64,000 bases of DNA from Celoporthe dispersa (Eukaryota; Ascomycota; Sordariomycetes; Diaporthales; Cryphonectriaceae), in contig WAID01000006.1 in NCBI GenBank assembly GCA_016584495.1, positions 2,480,001 through 2,544,000 of the forward strand. Reading direction: 5' to 3'. Below the pieces are notes generated by a model. That model was given only the letters and a program-made list of their open reading frames with translations. It made no database searches and was not told the origin of the DNA. Shown piece by piece: positions 22,652 to 33,862 of the stretch. The position numbers and the translations under genes were made by a program. The first letter of the stretch is position 1; each line of letters opens with the position of its first letter.

Positions 22652-25371
22652 ATGGCTGATCGGCCGATCGAGAGCAAATTCGCAAAGGCCGGAGGCTTAC
22701 CCCAAAAAGGGGCTGATGTCGTGACCCGCATCCACAAGGCTTCCGAACACAGTCAAGGTATTACCGTTTCCGGCCACGACCAACAGATCTTTATGAATCA
22801 TGTTTCCCTTGACTGACGAGCTCCCTCACACGGACGCCCGCAGATACTTATGGCGCGCGCACGACGCTGTTCAGCCAGGTCTCTGGTTCTCGCCCATCAA
22901 CACAGGCGCTTCCAAGGTCCAAGTCCTGCGTCGTGACATCTACCATCCAGAAAGTGCCGAGGGACCACAATAGCCTGCAAACAAGCTACCGACCTACAAC
23001 TACAGCACAAACCGTCCAATCAAAGCCACTTGCCTCTCTATCGCGCTCGCTGGCTGTGAACACGGGTGGGGCGTCTGTCTCTGAGTTACGCAAATCCTTC
23101 GAGGCGGGTGGTCACCAAGGAGAGGAGGGTATATTTTTTCTCACCTCTGCGAGAAGGTCTAATACCCCAAGGTCGCTCGCCGCAGTGACTAAAATTCCCA
23201 ATTCGGCACTTTTGGCCGACGCCATGGACGAAGTTGAAGAGAATTTCTCTCTGGATGCTCCAGGTGAGCACATTTCCGAGGGACTGTCAGATGAAGACTC
23301 TATCAGCGGGCCCTCGCCCGTAGTCATTCATCTCAGATCCCCTGTGTGGGGCAGTAAGGAGGACTACGCAGACTGTTCTTCTCCTGATGGTCTGGCACAC
23401 CGAAGCAAGAGGTCTCGAACCATCTCAGCAAGGGACCCATGGTCCTCGAACTCCAGGACGACAGCCAGGCAAGATGACTATTTGGACGACGATATCTCGC
23501 CGACGACATCCCCAGGCCCAGCAACACCACGACCGGCGACCCCAGAGCCCCTACCCATACTGGCACAACAGTTGACACCTCTGTGCAAACCATTACAGCC
23601 TAGCGGATTGACCATGGCAAACTCTACAAGTTTACAGAGGGAGGAGGCACCACAATCGATCAAAATAGATTCTCCTACCTTACAAAATAAGTCAATTGAG
23701 ACTTCCAATCTGGAGAGCCTATCAAGTACGGCAAGCATCAAGCCGTGGAGACGATCAGTCAACACCCTCAAGGCAGCGGATGCCCTCCAAGACAAATTGG
23801 ACAGCACTGACTTAGGTGAGGCGCGCCATAGCCGAACCATTGACACCGCGAAAACCAAGGCTGTCTCTCGGGCTCCATTACGGTCACAGGATGGGAACAT
23901 ACCTCATACTGCGCGCACCGAGGCGGGGCTAAAAGTTGCTGACGAGGAAGACACCGGCGCTCTTATGATGTGCGGCATGCTCTCGAGCCCCTTTCGGCGC
24001 GAAGCCTCGGTGGCAGTGAAGGACAAGATCAGTATTTTCGAAGGCCTCGTGAAGCCAGAAGCCCAACCTTCATATGTGGTGGCAGCCGGAGACAAGAAGC
24101 AAGGGAAGGACAGACCCAAGCCTCAGAATGCCAATGCGGACACAGGTGCTTTGACCGGGGCGAGAAAGTCCTTTAGTTGGATTCCCAGAGCATTCCGAAA
24201 GATGTCAGGGTACCGCGGCAAAGATCGAGGGACGCACGAGACATCTACAGATGACCTTGACCAAGTCGACAACACACAGTATCATGTCAGTCAGCCGGGA
24301 ACCCAACACCTGCCTCTTGATGGAACAACAGCGCACGGAGACAGCACGACACTGAGTTTGTCGAATGCGTCGGGGTACCTAGGACCTTCAGATGTTCCGC
24401 AGGTGCACAACTAGGAGGACAGAAGCAGCGGAAGTCGAGGGGAAGGCGGCAGTCTTGGGTATTCCAGGTTGCTGAAGAAGCTATCCACGTCATTCAAGCG
24501 CAAGTCGGCATCAACGCAGCATTCAGGAGAGACAGGCAGTCCAACTATCCCGATCACCATCAAGGAGGAGTCCAAGGGCTACTCACAGTCCACACCCAAG
24601 AGCCGAAAGGCGGCCGTAGAGCAACAACAGCAGCATGAAATTGCCGCCGAGTCCCTTCGAGATCGCTTCATGGCCGGACTGCCACCGGACTTGTCTCCGG
24701 ACGGGCTGCATCAATTCCAGATGACGCATCATAACAACAACGACAAACATCTGAAGTACGTGTCTACCGCAGTCAAGAAGCTGAAGGAGAAAGGGGCGGA
24801 CCAGATCCCGACCGTGGGCATCCGGCGGGTGTCTGCGAAGTAGGACCGTATGAACCCATTCCGGCCCGCAAAGAGCTCAAAAACTCAGACAGAGGATGGC
24901 GACGTCGAGGAGGTAGGGTACAGGCGACCGCAGGAGAGGCAAGATGGCATGGCGGTCGGCCAAGACGACAGGCATGGCGTATCTGGAAGTGTAGCGACCG
25001 CCGGCCTGACAGCACCTGTGCAGGAATGGCGAGATAACCTCTCAGCGCTATGGTCTCCTCAGAGCTTACGCTCCGATGTGGGCGTGAGCGCCAAACCAGG
25101 GGAAACATTTGTACGGAACACCTCAGGCAGCCCCAGCGGGAGCATCGCCAGCCGCAGTGATGATGCCGACGTGCCGATCGTAGTGGCGAGGTCAGAATGC
25201 GAGCTCGCTCATCCTCGGCCGTCGCGGCCGAGCTCGGCAAAACTACTACAGGTGCTAGGAGAGAATGACCAGGAGAAGATCAGCGACGGGCAGAGGCACC
25301 GGAAGGGTCAGAGCAGTCGAGGGAGTACAGCGAGTTTTCATACTGCAAGGCAGGGCGACTCGTTAGGTTGA
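22652..25371 (+). CDS. Large disordered protein of unknown function
   Basis: I do not recognise this protein. The spliced model gives 818 aa from exons 22652-22757, 22844-24374, 24468-24839 and 24924-25371. It is dominated by Ser, Thr, Pro, Arg, Lys and Asp/Glu and lacks hydrophobic segments, so it is probably intrinsically disordered and cytosolic or nuclear. A few islands look structured: RKSFSWIPRAFRKMSGYRG, LLKKLSTSFKRKSAS and a helical stretch around ESLRDRFMAGLPPDLSPDG. Two in-frame TAG codons (24412-24414 and 24841-24843) are removed only if introns 24375-24467 and 24840-24923 are spliced. Both are multiples of three, so retention would give clean truncations. If they are not introns, the gene ends at 24414. 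Translation start is set at the ATG whose exon splices in frame. Confidence 0.6.
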
Positions 25372-26044
25372 GCTTTGTCTTCTTTCCATTCAGCATTGGT
25401 TGTCTGTATCTAGTTCATGTTCACAGGTTTTGCGTGGTCATTCGATGGCTTGTGGTTCGATTCAACGGCCCGCTAGGGCAGACAGTCTAAGACGATGCCT
25501 GGGTAGACTGTTTTAGAAAGTGTTGTTCTTTGGAGTCCTAGACAGAAGATTTTCAATGTGTTGTGTTCGGCGATGCTTTCTGCCTTCTCCTGATTCGTGA
25601 TAATCGTGCATGGCTTCTATTAAATGAACAATGCCGTCTTCCAGCACATCCACAAACCATCCCAGTCTTGCCTTCGCCAAGGTGATCTGAGATTGACCTC
25701 TTGCTCTGGTCGAGTCCGCGAAGCATGATCCTTCTACTGTTGCGCATGAGACGTGCCGGGAAGCGTGCTGTGGTCTGACAGCCGAGGTGGCTCCTCAAAG
25801 ACCATCCCCGCTCTTCTTAGTTCTTTCTCTCGCCACGTGAGTGGTCTCGCATCCGTAGCCTCTCGATAGAACTCCTCGGGCGTCTGTCTCTGTCTCGTCG
25901 ATCGTATGAATACACCGGTTGGCGCATCGACAGAGGATGAGAAGGATCGTTGTGCCCTGATGGCTCGAACCGGCACCACTCTTCATCGTCGTGCTCATAC
26001 CCCATAGGCTCATCGGCAGGGCCATCGACCTGGCTGCCCGCGCT
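25372..26044. other. Convergent intergenic region
   Basis: Spacer between the 3' ends of the disordered-protein gene and VPS23. On the minus strand two overlapping frames (25734-25979 and 25817-26005) are Arg-rich and mildly protein-like but share no recognisable domain. They are more likely the VPS23 3' UTR. Confidence 0.4.
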
Positions 26045-27944
26045 CTAAGCGGCCAGCCCCATGCCCTTGCCGATCTTCTTGACCAGCGCCTTCTTGAGGT
26101 ACCATTCTCGCGCGAGCGATCGAGTGGTCTTTGCGAAGACCGCGGGTGCGACCCTGCCTCTCTCCACGGCGCGGCCCAGCACGAATATCGCGTCTGCCAG
26201 GGCCCGCTCCTCCGCGACAAGCTCGTATAGCTGGTTACCAACCACCGTCGGGGCCACGAGAAGCTGGTCGATATCCGGCTCGGGTAGGCTTGCGCTGTCC
26301 TTGACAACCTCGTCGGCACGGCGCATCGTATCGCGCAGGATGGTGGTGTTGTTCTGTAAGAGGTTGGAGAGCTGTGTCAAGGCGCCGATTTCGGACTGCA
26401 TGGTGCCCATCGCGCCCAACATCGCGGTCCGCTGAGCTTGTAAGCCCTGCAGGCTTGAGTTGTTCTGTTCGCGGACACGCATGCGCATCTGGTAGAGCGT
26501 GCTGGCGAGCTGGTGAAGCAAGGCATCTTTCTCGGGGTTCGGTGGTATTGGTGGCGCCGGGACGGATGACGGGGAGGGTATACTCAGAGTCAGGGGCTCA
26601 TCCATCAGATCCGGTGGCGGAGGGGCCCTCTGCTTCGGCTGCGGTGGCATCGCCTGCGTGGGATGCTGTTGCTGCCATTGTTGCTGTTGTTGTATCGGTG
26701 GCGGCGGTGAGCCCGGATACTGGGCATGATTTTGAGGGGGAAAGCTCGAGATACGACGGGGGTCGGCCGGGGTAATGGGGAGGCGGCGGTGACCCTCCTC
26801 CTTGGTATGAGGATGGCACGGGAGACGGTTGATAAGGAGGCTGGGCAGCATAAGGTCCGGCTGATGGGTAAGTATGTGATGGTCCAGGCTGTTGCGACTG
26901 TTGTTGAGCCTGAGGAGGGAGAGGCGGTGCGCTGTCGTATCTTGACATGCGATTGTTCTGTACGGGCGGTGGCGGAGGTGGTGATTGCACACCAGGGCTG
27001 GGGCTGTATTGACTTGGTGTTTGCCCTGAACTGAGCGGTAGAGGAGGTAGCGGAGGGGCGCCGTCTGCTCGTTGAGGCTGTTGGTTGGGTTTCGGGGGCG
27101 GAACGGGAGGTTGGCCGTTGGGCGCAGGGCTCGAGTGCATCGAGCTCGACGGTCTTGCAGAGAGCTCTTGCGGTAGTGGAGGCACAGGTGGTGGTGTTGG
27201 GGTGGCCTGTTGTTGCTGGGCCTGGGGAGGAGGCCGCGGCTGTTGTGCTTGTGCCCTCGCGATGACTGGAGGTTCCTTCGCGAAGATGTCTTGTAGTATG
27301 ACAAGAAAGTCACGGATATTCGATTTCTGGCACCGGAACTCATCAGTACTCGTTCCAGGACCCGCGCGGCTTCTGGGCCAACGTACATCCCAATAGTCTG
27401 CCCATCCGACAAGATATGGATGGTAGACCTGCCCCTGTGGATCGACGTGCTGCCCAGGCCGAACCACCATGGTCTCTGTGGGCGTGGCGTAGACGAGAGG
27501 GGCCTCTCGTGGGTATGCGTGGGGGACCCATAGTGATATGGGGAAGCGGTATGTCGTTCCTCGAAAGAGGACTGGGATCGTCCCAGAGAGACGAAGAAGC
27601 AGGGCGGATGAGCCGTTGGGAAAGGCTATCGAGAGGAGGCACGTGTCAGTCTGGAAGTGGTCTCGGGAGACATGAGGCAGTCAGAGAGAACGAGGGTGGG
27701 TGCAGCTCGTACTGTGGACGTCGGTCCTCGGAGACAGGGATGGATACTGGGAAAGCGCCTGGGCTACGTCGTTGTATGTGCGGTTGACATCGTGGTATTC
27801 CTATCGCGAAGAGATGGGAGGGTCAGCTCGGTTGGAGAGGTCAAGACAAGAGATGCTCTGGCGAGAGGAACCCGCCCAAGACGCAGGACATACGCTGGTC
27901 AGAACGCTGTAGAGCCAGTTGAGCACATGCTGCGGGACAACCAT
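26045..27944 (-). CDS. VPS23: ESCRT-I subunit VPS23 (TSG101 orthologue)
   Basis: Ubiquitin-binding ESCRT-I component of about 552 aa that sorts membrane cargo into multivesicular bodies. Exons: 27944-27894, 27800-27713, 27625-27387 and 27326-26045. The UEV domain covers about residues 1-148, with VLNWLYSVL, LLRLSGTIPVLFRG, FPISLWVPHAYP, HPYLVGWADYW and NIRDFLVILQDIF as the typical E2-like fold pieces without the catalytic Cys. A Pro/Gln-rich linker (about 150-375) is followed by a coiled coil (about 385-470) and the C-terminal steadiness box (ELVAEERALADAIFVL to the end), which binds VPS28/VPS37. The reading frame breaks once in the linker, at the G5 run 26736-26740, where removing one base rejoins both halves. 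An otherwise intact core gene makes a sequence error the likely cause. Confidence 0.93.
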
Positions 27945-29480
27945 CGTTGTCTTCTTCTTCTTCTTCTTGAAGATCGAAGGGAGGAGTGAGCGGCAGCTGT
28001 CACCGGGACATGGTAGAAAGAAGGTGGTGGAGGTTGGAAAGTCGGTGTCTCGAGGTTGGTTACACCATGTGTGATAAAGTTGCATCACTGCTCGTGCACC
28101 CCTCAGCGCAGCCTTGGCGGCGCGATGGGAGCCCTCAGGTCGCAAGCTCCAGTTCTGGCTAGCGGGACGCCCTCGAGCTTCTCCAGGCTGTCTGTCAGGC
28201 CCACCTGTAGCCTGGCGGCCTGGCTTGCTTAGTACCCGACCCAGCGGTTCCAGGGTGTTATAGCGCTAGAGGCGCCTATGCACGCGGGCTGATAGTGGAT
28301 AGTGGCACGTTAGCTATCGCTACCAAGAGACCCTGGCCTGTGGTGGCTCCTGTCTGGGGGACAGCCTTCCCTCTGCCAAGCAGCTGCCTCCTTGGAAATT
28401 TTACCTCCTCTTCAAGTGCTCGAGTCAACGTCATAGCTGTCGTCCAGTTCGCCTTCCGGTCGAGAAGAAATTCCTCTGCCTGTAATGATGTCCTCTTTGC
28501 TGACTTCTTCTTTCTCTCTCCTTTTTTTTTCCCTGGAGTTCCGGTTTGATGAGTTGCCATTGTCCAAGATCGCTGTCACAAGACAATGGCTACGAGGCAG
28601 TGCCCACATTCTGGTCAAGCCATGAAACTCGACTTGACGGAAGCATGTGCAACAGGCTCTGTAAAACAGCCTACACGACTCAGAACACTCGCTCCTCAGC
28701 GCTGCCTTTACCCTTTTACAAATGTACTAAGGAAGAGTAATGAGAAGGACAGAGGAGGGCGTGGTATTTTGACGGTCGGGCGGCCCCGGGACCGGAGACA
28801 TGGAAGATTTGCCTCTCACATGCCCTTCCGAATTCTCCCCCTCCCCCCCTTCTCTCTCTCTCTCCCAATTGGAGGAGACATACACACACTCCATTGCATT
28901 ACACTGCATTGCGGCGACACTTGGGAACATGGATTGGGTCGGCTTAGCGATTGACAACCAACACAGCAAATTCGAACTCGAACAGGATCAGGCCAGAACG
29001 GCAACCACAAGTAGTGAACCATGCCTCTTTTGCGTTCCTCTTCATGTCGGCGCAAAACCGGCGGCCTTGTTGTTGTGTGGATTTGTCACATTTTCCCCAT
29101 TAATAACAGAAACAAGCCGAGCGGCATTTCTCGTCCAACTATTAAGTCATGACCCTGTTCCTCTTCCTCTTCCCCTTGTCCTCCTCGACCTACTTACTCT
29201 TTTCTTTTCCCACACCATCCACGCCTCGAGAGTGTACAGTTTCAAGACTTTGACGCATGCCAGTAACCCAAAAGAATTTCCGCACGGCTGAGGAGTATAT
29301 CAGAGCAAATTCTGTATACTCCTTGCGTCAGGACTTTTATCCCTTCTGAATAGCCTCAACAACCAGACCCAAGTCTTCCGGTCAATCAACTCACAGACCT
29401 CCTACTCTAGGTCTTTTTTTTTTCTTCTTCCTTCTTTTCGGCAGTCATCTGCTGTCGAGATACAGCTCTCCAACCAAGTC
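27945..29480. other. 1.5-kb divergent promoter region
   Basis: Separates VPS23 (leftward) from the dioxygenase gene (rightward). A 94-codon minus-strand frame at 28276-28560 begins with ATG, but its Lys-rich part comes from a CT-rich tract and it is not supported. CT-rich leader sequence precedes 29481. Confidence 0.45.
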
Positions 29481-31055
29481 ATGTTACCCCCCCTCCCAGT
29501 GTTGTCCGACTATGGAATCTCTCCAGCCCGGGGCTTCCTGCCAGGAGGTCTCCCCCTGACGAGGCTTCCGGATCCATACTACAACAAATGGGAGGCCATC
29601 ACGGCCAACCTGCAGGCTCTGATCCTCAGCGGGCGTCTTCGAGGTGTCATCGACCGCCTCCCCGTGCTCTCCACCACCGGTCTGGAACACGACGCGGAGT
29701 GGAGGAGAGCCTACAGCCTGCTGATCTTCATGGCTCACGGCTACATCTGGGGTGGTGACAGCCCCAGCGAGCGCCTGCCGCCTGCCATCTCGGTTCCCCT
29801 GCTTGCTGTCGCAGAGTACCTCGAGGTCCCGCCTGTCGCGACCTACGCCGGGCTCTGCCTGTGGAACTTCAAGCCCCTGTTTGTGGACGAGGACATCGAG
29901 GACCTCGACAACCTCGCCACCCTCAACACCTTCACCGGCTCCTCGGACGAGTCGTGGTTCTACCTCGTCTCCGTCGCCATCGAAGCCCGCGGCGCACCCA
30001 TCATCCCGCTCATGCTGACAGCCATTGCTGCTGCGCGCGAGGGCGACGCTGCCGCCGTCACCCGCTGTCTGCGCACCTTTGCCGAGCGCCTGGATGATCT
30101 GGGCACCCTCCTCCACCGCATGAATGAGCATTGCCACCCGACCATCTTCTACGACCGCATCCGGCCCTTCCTGGCTGGCAGCAAGAACATGGCCGAGGCA
30201 GGACTCCCCAACGGGGTCCTCTACGAGGTGGACGACGATGGCCGCGGCGAGTACCGGCAGTACAGCGGCGGCAGCAACGCGCAGAGCTCCATCATCCAGT
30301 TCTTCGACCTGGTACTCGGCGTCGAGCACCGGCCGACCGGTGTGAGAGCGGCCGCCTCTTCTGCTGATGCGTCTGCCTCTGCCTCTGAGTCCGACGTCAG
30401 CCGTGGCAGGGCTCCTGCGCCGCGGCACAACTTTATTATGGAGATGCGCAAGTACATGCCGGGCCCCCACGCGCGCTTCCTTCACGATGTCGCCTCCGTC
30501 GCCAACATTCGCGACTTTGTCGAGGAGCAGGGCCAGCGCGACGAAGAGCTGCGTGTCGCCTACGACGCCTGCCTAGCGATGCTGAGCAAGCTGCGTGACC
30601 GCCACATCGCCATCGTCACGCGGTACATTGTCACGCCGTCCAAGGCAGAGCGCGCGCGCAGCCGCAGCCGCAGCCCAGAGGCCGTCCGCCAGCGCCTGAA
30701 CCTCGCGACGGCATCCCGCCAGCCGCAGCAGGCCCGCACCACCAGCACCCCACAGGTGGCCAGCAGCAGGAAGGGACCGCAGGGGATCGCCCTGGACACG
30801 TCTCCCAAGAAGGACCTCAAGGGCACGGGCGGCACGCAGCTCATGTCGTTCCTCAAGCAGGCCAGGGACGAGACCGGGGACCCGGCGGTCTCGGACTGGG
30901 CTCGGAGGTTCATGAGCCGCCTGCCTCGCAGGGAGGGACGGGGCGATTTCTTCTTGGGCAAGGAGGAGCGCCCTGTCGAGGAGGTGGAGGTCGCTGGGCT
31001 GGCGGGGACTTGGACGATGGAGGACGACTTTGGTGGGATTTGTATCACTGGGTGA
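29481..31055 (+). CDS. BNA2: Indoleamine 2,3-dioxygenase
   Basis: Heme dioxygenase of 524 aa in one exon that opens the indole ring of tryptophan to N-formylkynurenine, the first step of the kynurenine route to NAD. Family features: the N-terminal ISPARGFLP-like start, a small all-helical domain to about residue 165, and a large catalytic domain containing FYDRIRPFLAG, SSIIQFFDLVLGV and the helix MRKYMPGPHARFL. The proximal heme ligand is His375 in LRDRHIAIVTRYIV, and the SxxRxR-type basic stretch after it marks the end of the core. The last 130 residues are a less conserved Ser/Arg/Lys-rich extension that makes the protein longer than animal IDO (about 400 aa), as is usual in fungi. Filamentous ascomycetes often carry several IDO copies, so this may be one paralogue. 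Cytosolic. Confidence 0.93.
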   Translation: MLPPLPVLSDYGISPARGFLPGGLPLTRLPDPYYNKWEAITANLQALILSGRLRGVIDRLPVLSTTGLEHDAEWRRAYSLLIFMAHGYIWGGDSPSERLPPAISVPLLAVAEYLEVPPVATYAGLCLWNFKPLFVDEDIEDLDNLATLNTFTGSSDESWFYLVSVAIEARGAPIIPLMLTAIAAAREGDAAAVTRCLRTFAERLDDLGTLLHRMNEHCHPTIFYDRIRPFLAGSKNMAEAGLPNGVLYEVDDDGRGEYRQYSGGSNAQSSIIQFFDLVLGVEHRPTGVRAAASSADASASASESDVSRGRAPAPRHNFIMEMRKYMPGPHARFLHDVASVANIRDFVEEQGQRDEELRVAYDACLAMLSKLRDRHIAIVTRYIVTPSKAERARSRSRSPEAVRQRLNLATASRQPQQARTTSTPQVASSRKGPQGIALDTSPKKDLKGTGGTQLMSFLKQARDETGDPAVSDWARRFMSRLPRREGRGDFFLGKEERPVEEVEVAGLAGTWTMEDDFGGICITG

Positions 31056-32337
31056 TATTCCCACGCCAATGGAGAGCGCGCTCGAGTCCAGAACAATTAA
31101 CGAACAGACAAGAGAATGGTCGTGCCTATTCTAATTTAGGCACTTTCGCTTTCTTACGGCGTTTGTCCTGCTCTTTGACCACTGTTCAGTAGAAATACAG
31201 AGCCACCCCTGCGTCGAGGCATGGAGCTGAGAAGTTCCCAATCCTTCGCAACCCAACCAGTCAGTCACTCACGCCAGGCAGACCTGTCGAGCTGCTGTCA
31301 ACGGTCCCAGTACTGAGCGCGCGCGCTTCCATACATAACCCACCCACAATAAGTTTTAGTTTCTCCATTCTGAACCAAGTTATCGAGCAGGTGCCGTATT
31401 GGGACCAGGGTCGGAAGGCATCGTCAATTGATAAATAGACTCGGCTCACACGCCCCAAAGCGGGAATGGCCCTCCGCACCACCGCTCGGCCGAAGTCCCT
31501 CCCCCCCTTTCCACCCTCTGACTGGCAGCTGTCATCAAACAGACGGGTCCACGTGCATGAGAGCCAAGGGTCTCTCCTCTCTCGCGAGGCCAACTAGGAC
31601 CTGTATCTTTCACATGTTTATGTGGTGTCTATTATGTATCAATTTTCTACGGGCACCCCACGCAGAAAGGATCCCGCGGACAGCATTTCGACACCATCTT
31701 ATAAGAACCACGGACATAACGCCAGGGCCTGACGTGCTCATGTCATGGTCGTCCATATCCGCCGAGAGTATATTGGTCAGACATCCGACAGCGACCTCTC
31801 AAGACAAGAGTGGTGCCTCATCCTACAATCATTCTGCTTGCTAGAAGAGTTCATGAAGTGTGATGATAAAACGTCCTATTCGCTGGGCTAGCCATCCCCT
31901 GACACATGTCATGAAGAGCTAACCCCCGGGCCTAGAGAAAATCTACCGAGACGCGATCTCGGAAGATGCCTGTTTTAATTCACCGTGGATACCGGAGGAG
32001 GTCCGGAGGAGGGTGGTAAATTCTGGTATTATCGACGAGGGCACGGTTCCCACTTCTGCAAGCCCAAGTTTCCTCCGATACGACTCAAGGCGAGTAAGTT
32101 TCCGGAGATGATTGATTCCATTTCACCTTTTGGCATGGCGAGAACCAGAGCTCGCGGTGTGGAGAGCACCACCAGGCCGTCGTGATGAAATATCGTGGGC
32201 TTCCCGCCTCACCAGGCGCAGGTATCTTCTCTCTCTCTCTAGGAGATTCCTCGGCCTTGTCGTTCTACATCAGTTGTAGCAGTTCTGTATCTGTGGACCA
32301 GCTGCTCAAGTAAATAGTCTCCCTATATCTCTTCGAC
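31056..32337. other. Intergenic region, no gene seen
   Basis: Short frames on both strands only. A CT-rich tract at about 32228-32242 precedes the secreted-protein gene. Confidence 0.45.
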
Positions 32338-33862
32338 ATGGCTGCTGCTCTTCTCACCATGGCCTCCTTGGCCCTCGCCGGCTCAGCCGCTGGCGCCTCC
32401 TCCAGGCCGGACCTCAAGGCCATCCGCCAGACCAGCGACACGACCTCCAGCCTCGCGGCCTCTAGCAACGTCACCCTCGGACCCATCACGCAGAACGGCA
32501 CCACCTCATCGTCAGCCGTAGACGTTTACACACCACGGACAGATCTGATGCTCTCCTACGGCCTCAACAGCACCAGATACGTCAACGTGAGCCTAACGAC
32601 GACCTCTCCCGGCGTGCTGCTCGAGAGCATCGACAGCATCACGGCGGTGGAGTGCTCCGTGGACAGCGTGAGCATGGTGTTCAACAGCAGCGAGACTCTG
32701 AATGCCGCCGTTGCCGAGTGGAGTGGCTATGACGAACTCGTGCTGGTAACGAATCATATGGGAGATTGTGACACGGAGTTTGAGAGAGGCTTCTTTGTGG
32801 CGGCGGAGTGGGCGAGTGATGCAAGTGCGCTGTCTCTTGTGGCGAGTGCTGAGAAGACAAATGTCTCGGGTGTTGCTTGTAAGAAGACCAACTACTTTTT
32901 CTTCTTTTCTTCCTCTCTTTTCTTCTTTACCCTTTATTATCGGCGTCTCGCTGACAAGACCCTCCCAGCCTACATGCGTGCCAACTTTGCGGGCCTCCCC
33001 TCCTCCTCCAGCACTCTCACCCCCACACGGCGCAAGCGAGACGTTGTCATCGACCCCTCGGACGTGACCGTCGCCACCGAATGGGACCTGCCCTCCACCA
33101 CTCTGTACGAGTATGACCCTTACTTCACCGCCAAGGCCGACAGCGGCGCCGTGGCCCTGTCCGTGACGCTGGGCGGTTACCTGGACCTGGACGTCACCTC
33201 GGCCACCCTCGCCTCGCTGTACGTGGACGTCGAGACCACCACCTCCGCGGACCTGGTGCTCGAGCTGGACGTCACCGCCCCCTACGACGGGACCTTCTCC
33301 TACGGCGACGGCATCGAGTACTACCTCGTCGACGTCCCCGGCATCCTGACCTTTGGCCCGGCGCTGACCCTCGCCGTGGGTGCCGAAATCAGCGTCGACG
33401 CGGCGGTAGACATCGTGCTCGACCTCGGCGCCGAGATCGACAACGGCACCGTCCACCTTGACTTTGTCGGGGACGGCACCACGGCGGCGGGCTGGACGCC
33501 GAGCTACCACGCCAACCTGACCATCGGCGAGGGAGGCCACTGTAGGCGTCACCCCGTTCGTCTCCGTCACGGTCGAGCTCGAGTTTGAGATCCTAGGCGG
33601 GCTGCTGGACCTCAGCGGAGGGCTCACGCCCGAGGTCTCGTTCCCCGTCACCGCCACCCTGGACGCCGCGCAGGATGTCAGCGCCGGGACCGGGGCCAAT
33701 GTGACGGTGACGCAGGTTGTGGACGGCGCTGGGTGTAGCAATGGTGTCGAGGTGGTAAGTGACTTCGAGTTCAACCTGGAACTCTTTGTTACCGAATTTT
33801 GGTCCGAGTCGCTGTATAACGTTACCGTGCCGATTGCGGATGAGTGTTATACTTGGGCTTGA
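32338..33862 (+). CDS. Secreted DUF7029-like protein with Kex2 site
   Basis: Extracellular protein of about 477 aa from exons 32338-32878 and 32969-33862. A signal peptide (residues about 1-20, LALAGSAAGA) precedes an N-terminal domain of about 165 residues with VECSVDSVSMVF, WSGYDELVLVTNHMGDCD and RGFFVAAEW. This pattern fits the fungal DUF7029 family; that call is from memory of the family, not a search. TRRKRDV follows, a strong Kex2 processing site. The second half is a beta-rich, acidic, low-Cys domain of repeated Val/Asp/Leu strands that resembles the partner domain (DUF7223) usual in these proteins. Many N-glycosylation sequons are present. The frame breaks at 33531-33533 (GAGGGAGG instead of GAGGAGG), after which the correct frame runs to ECYTWA. 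No GPI signal or transmembrane segment is seen. Function unknown. Confidence 0.75.

Noticed and set aside
25734..26005. Arg-rich minus-strand frames downstream of VPS23
   Set aside because: No start or splice model joins them into a gene; probably VPS23 3' UTR.
28276..28560. 94-codon ATG-started minus-strand frame
   Set aside because: Its Lys-rich part is the complement of a CT-rich leader tract and no family matches.
29484..30485. 333-codon minus-strand frame
   Set aside because: Antisense shadow of the indoleamine dioxygenase gene.
32593..33774. 393-codon minus-strand frame
   Set aside because: Antisense to the secreted DUF7029-like gene. The plus strand has the signal peptide, intron and Kex2 site.
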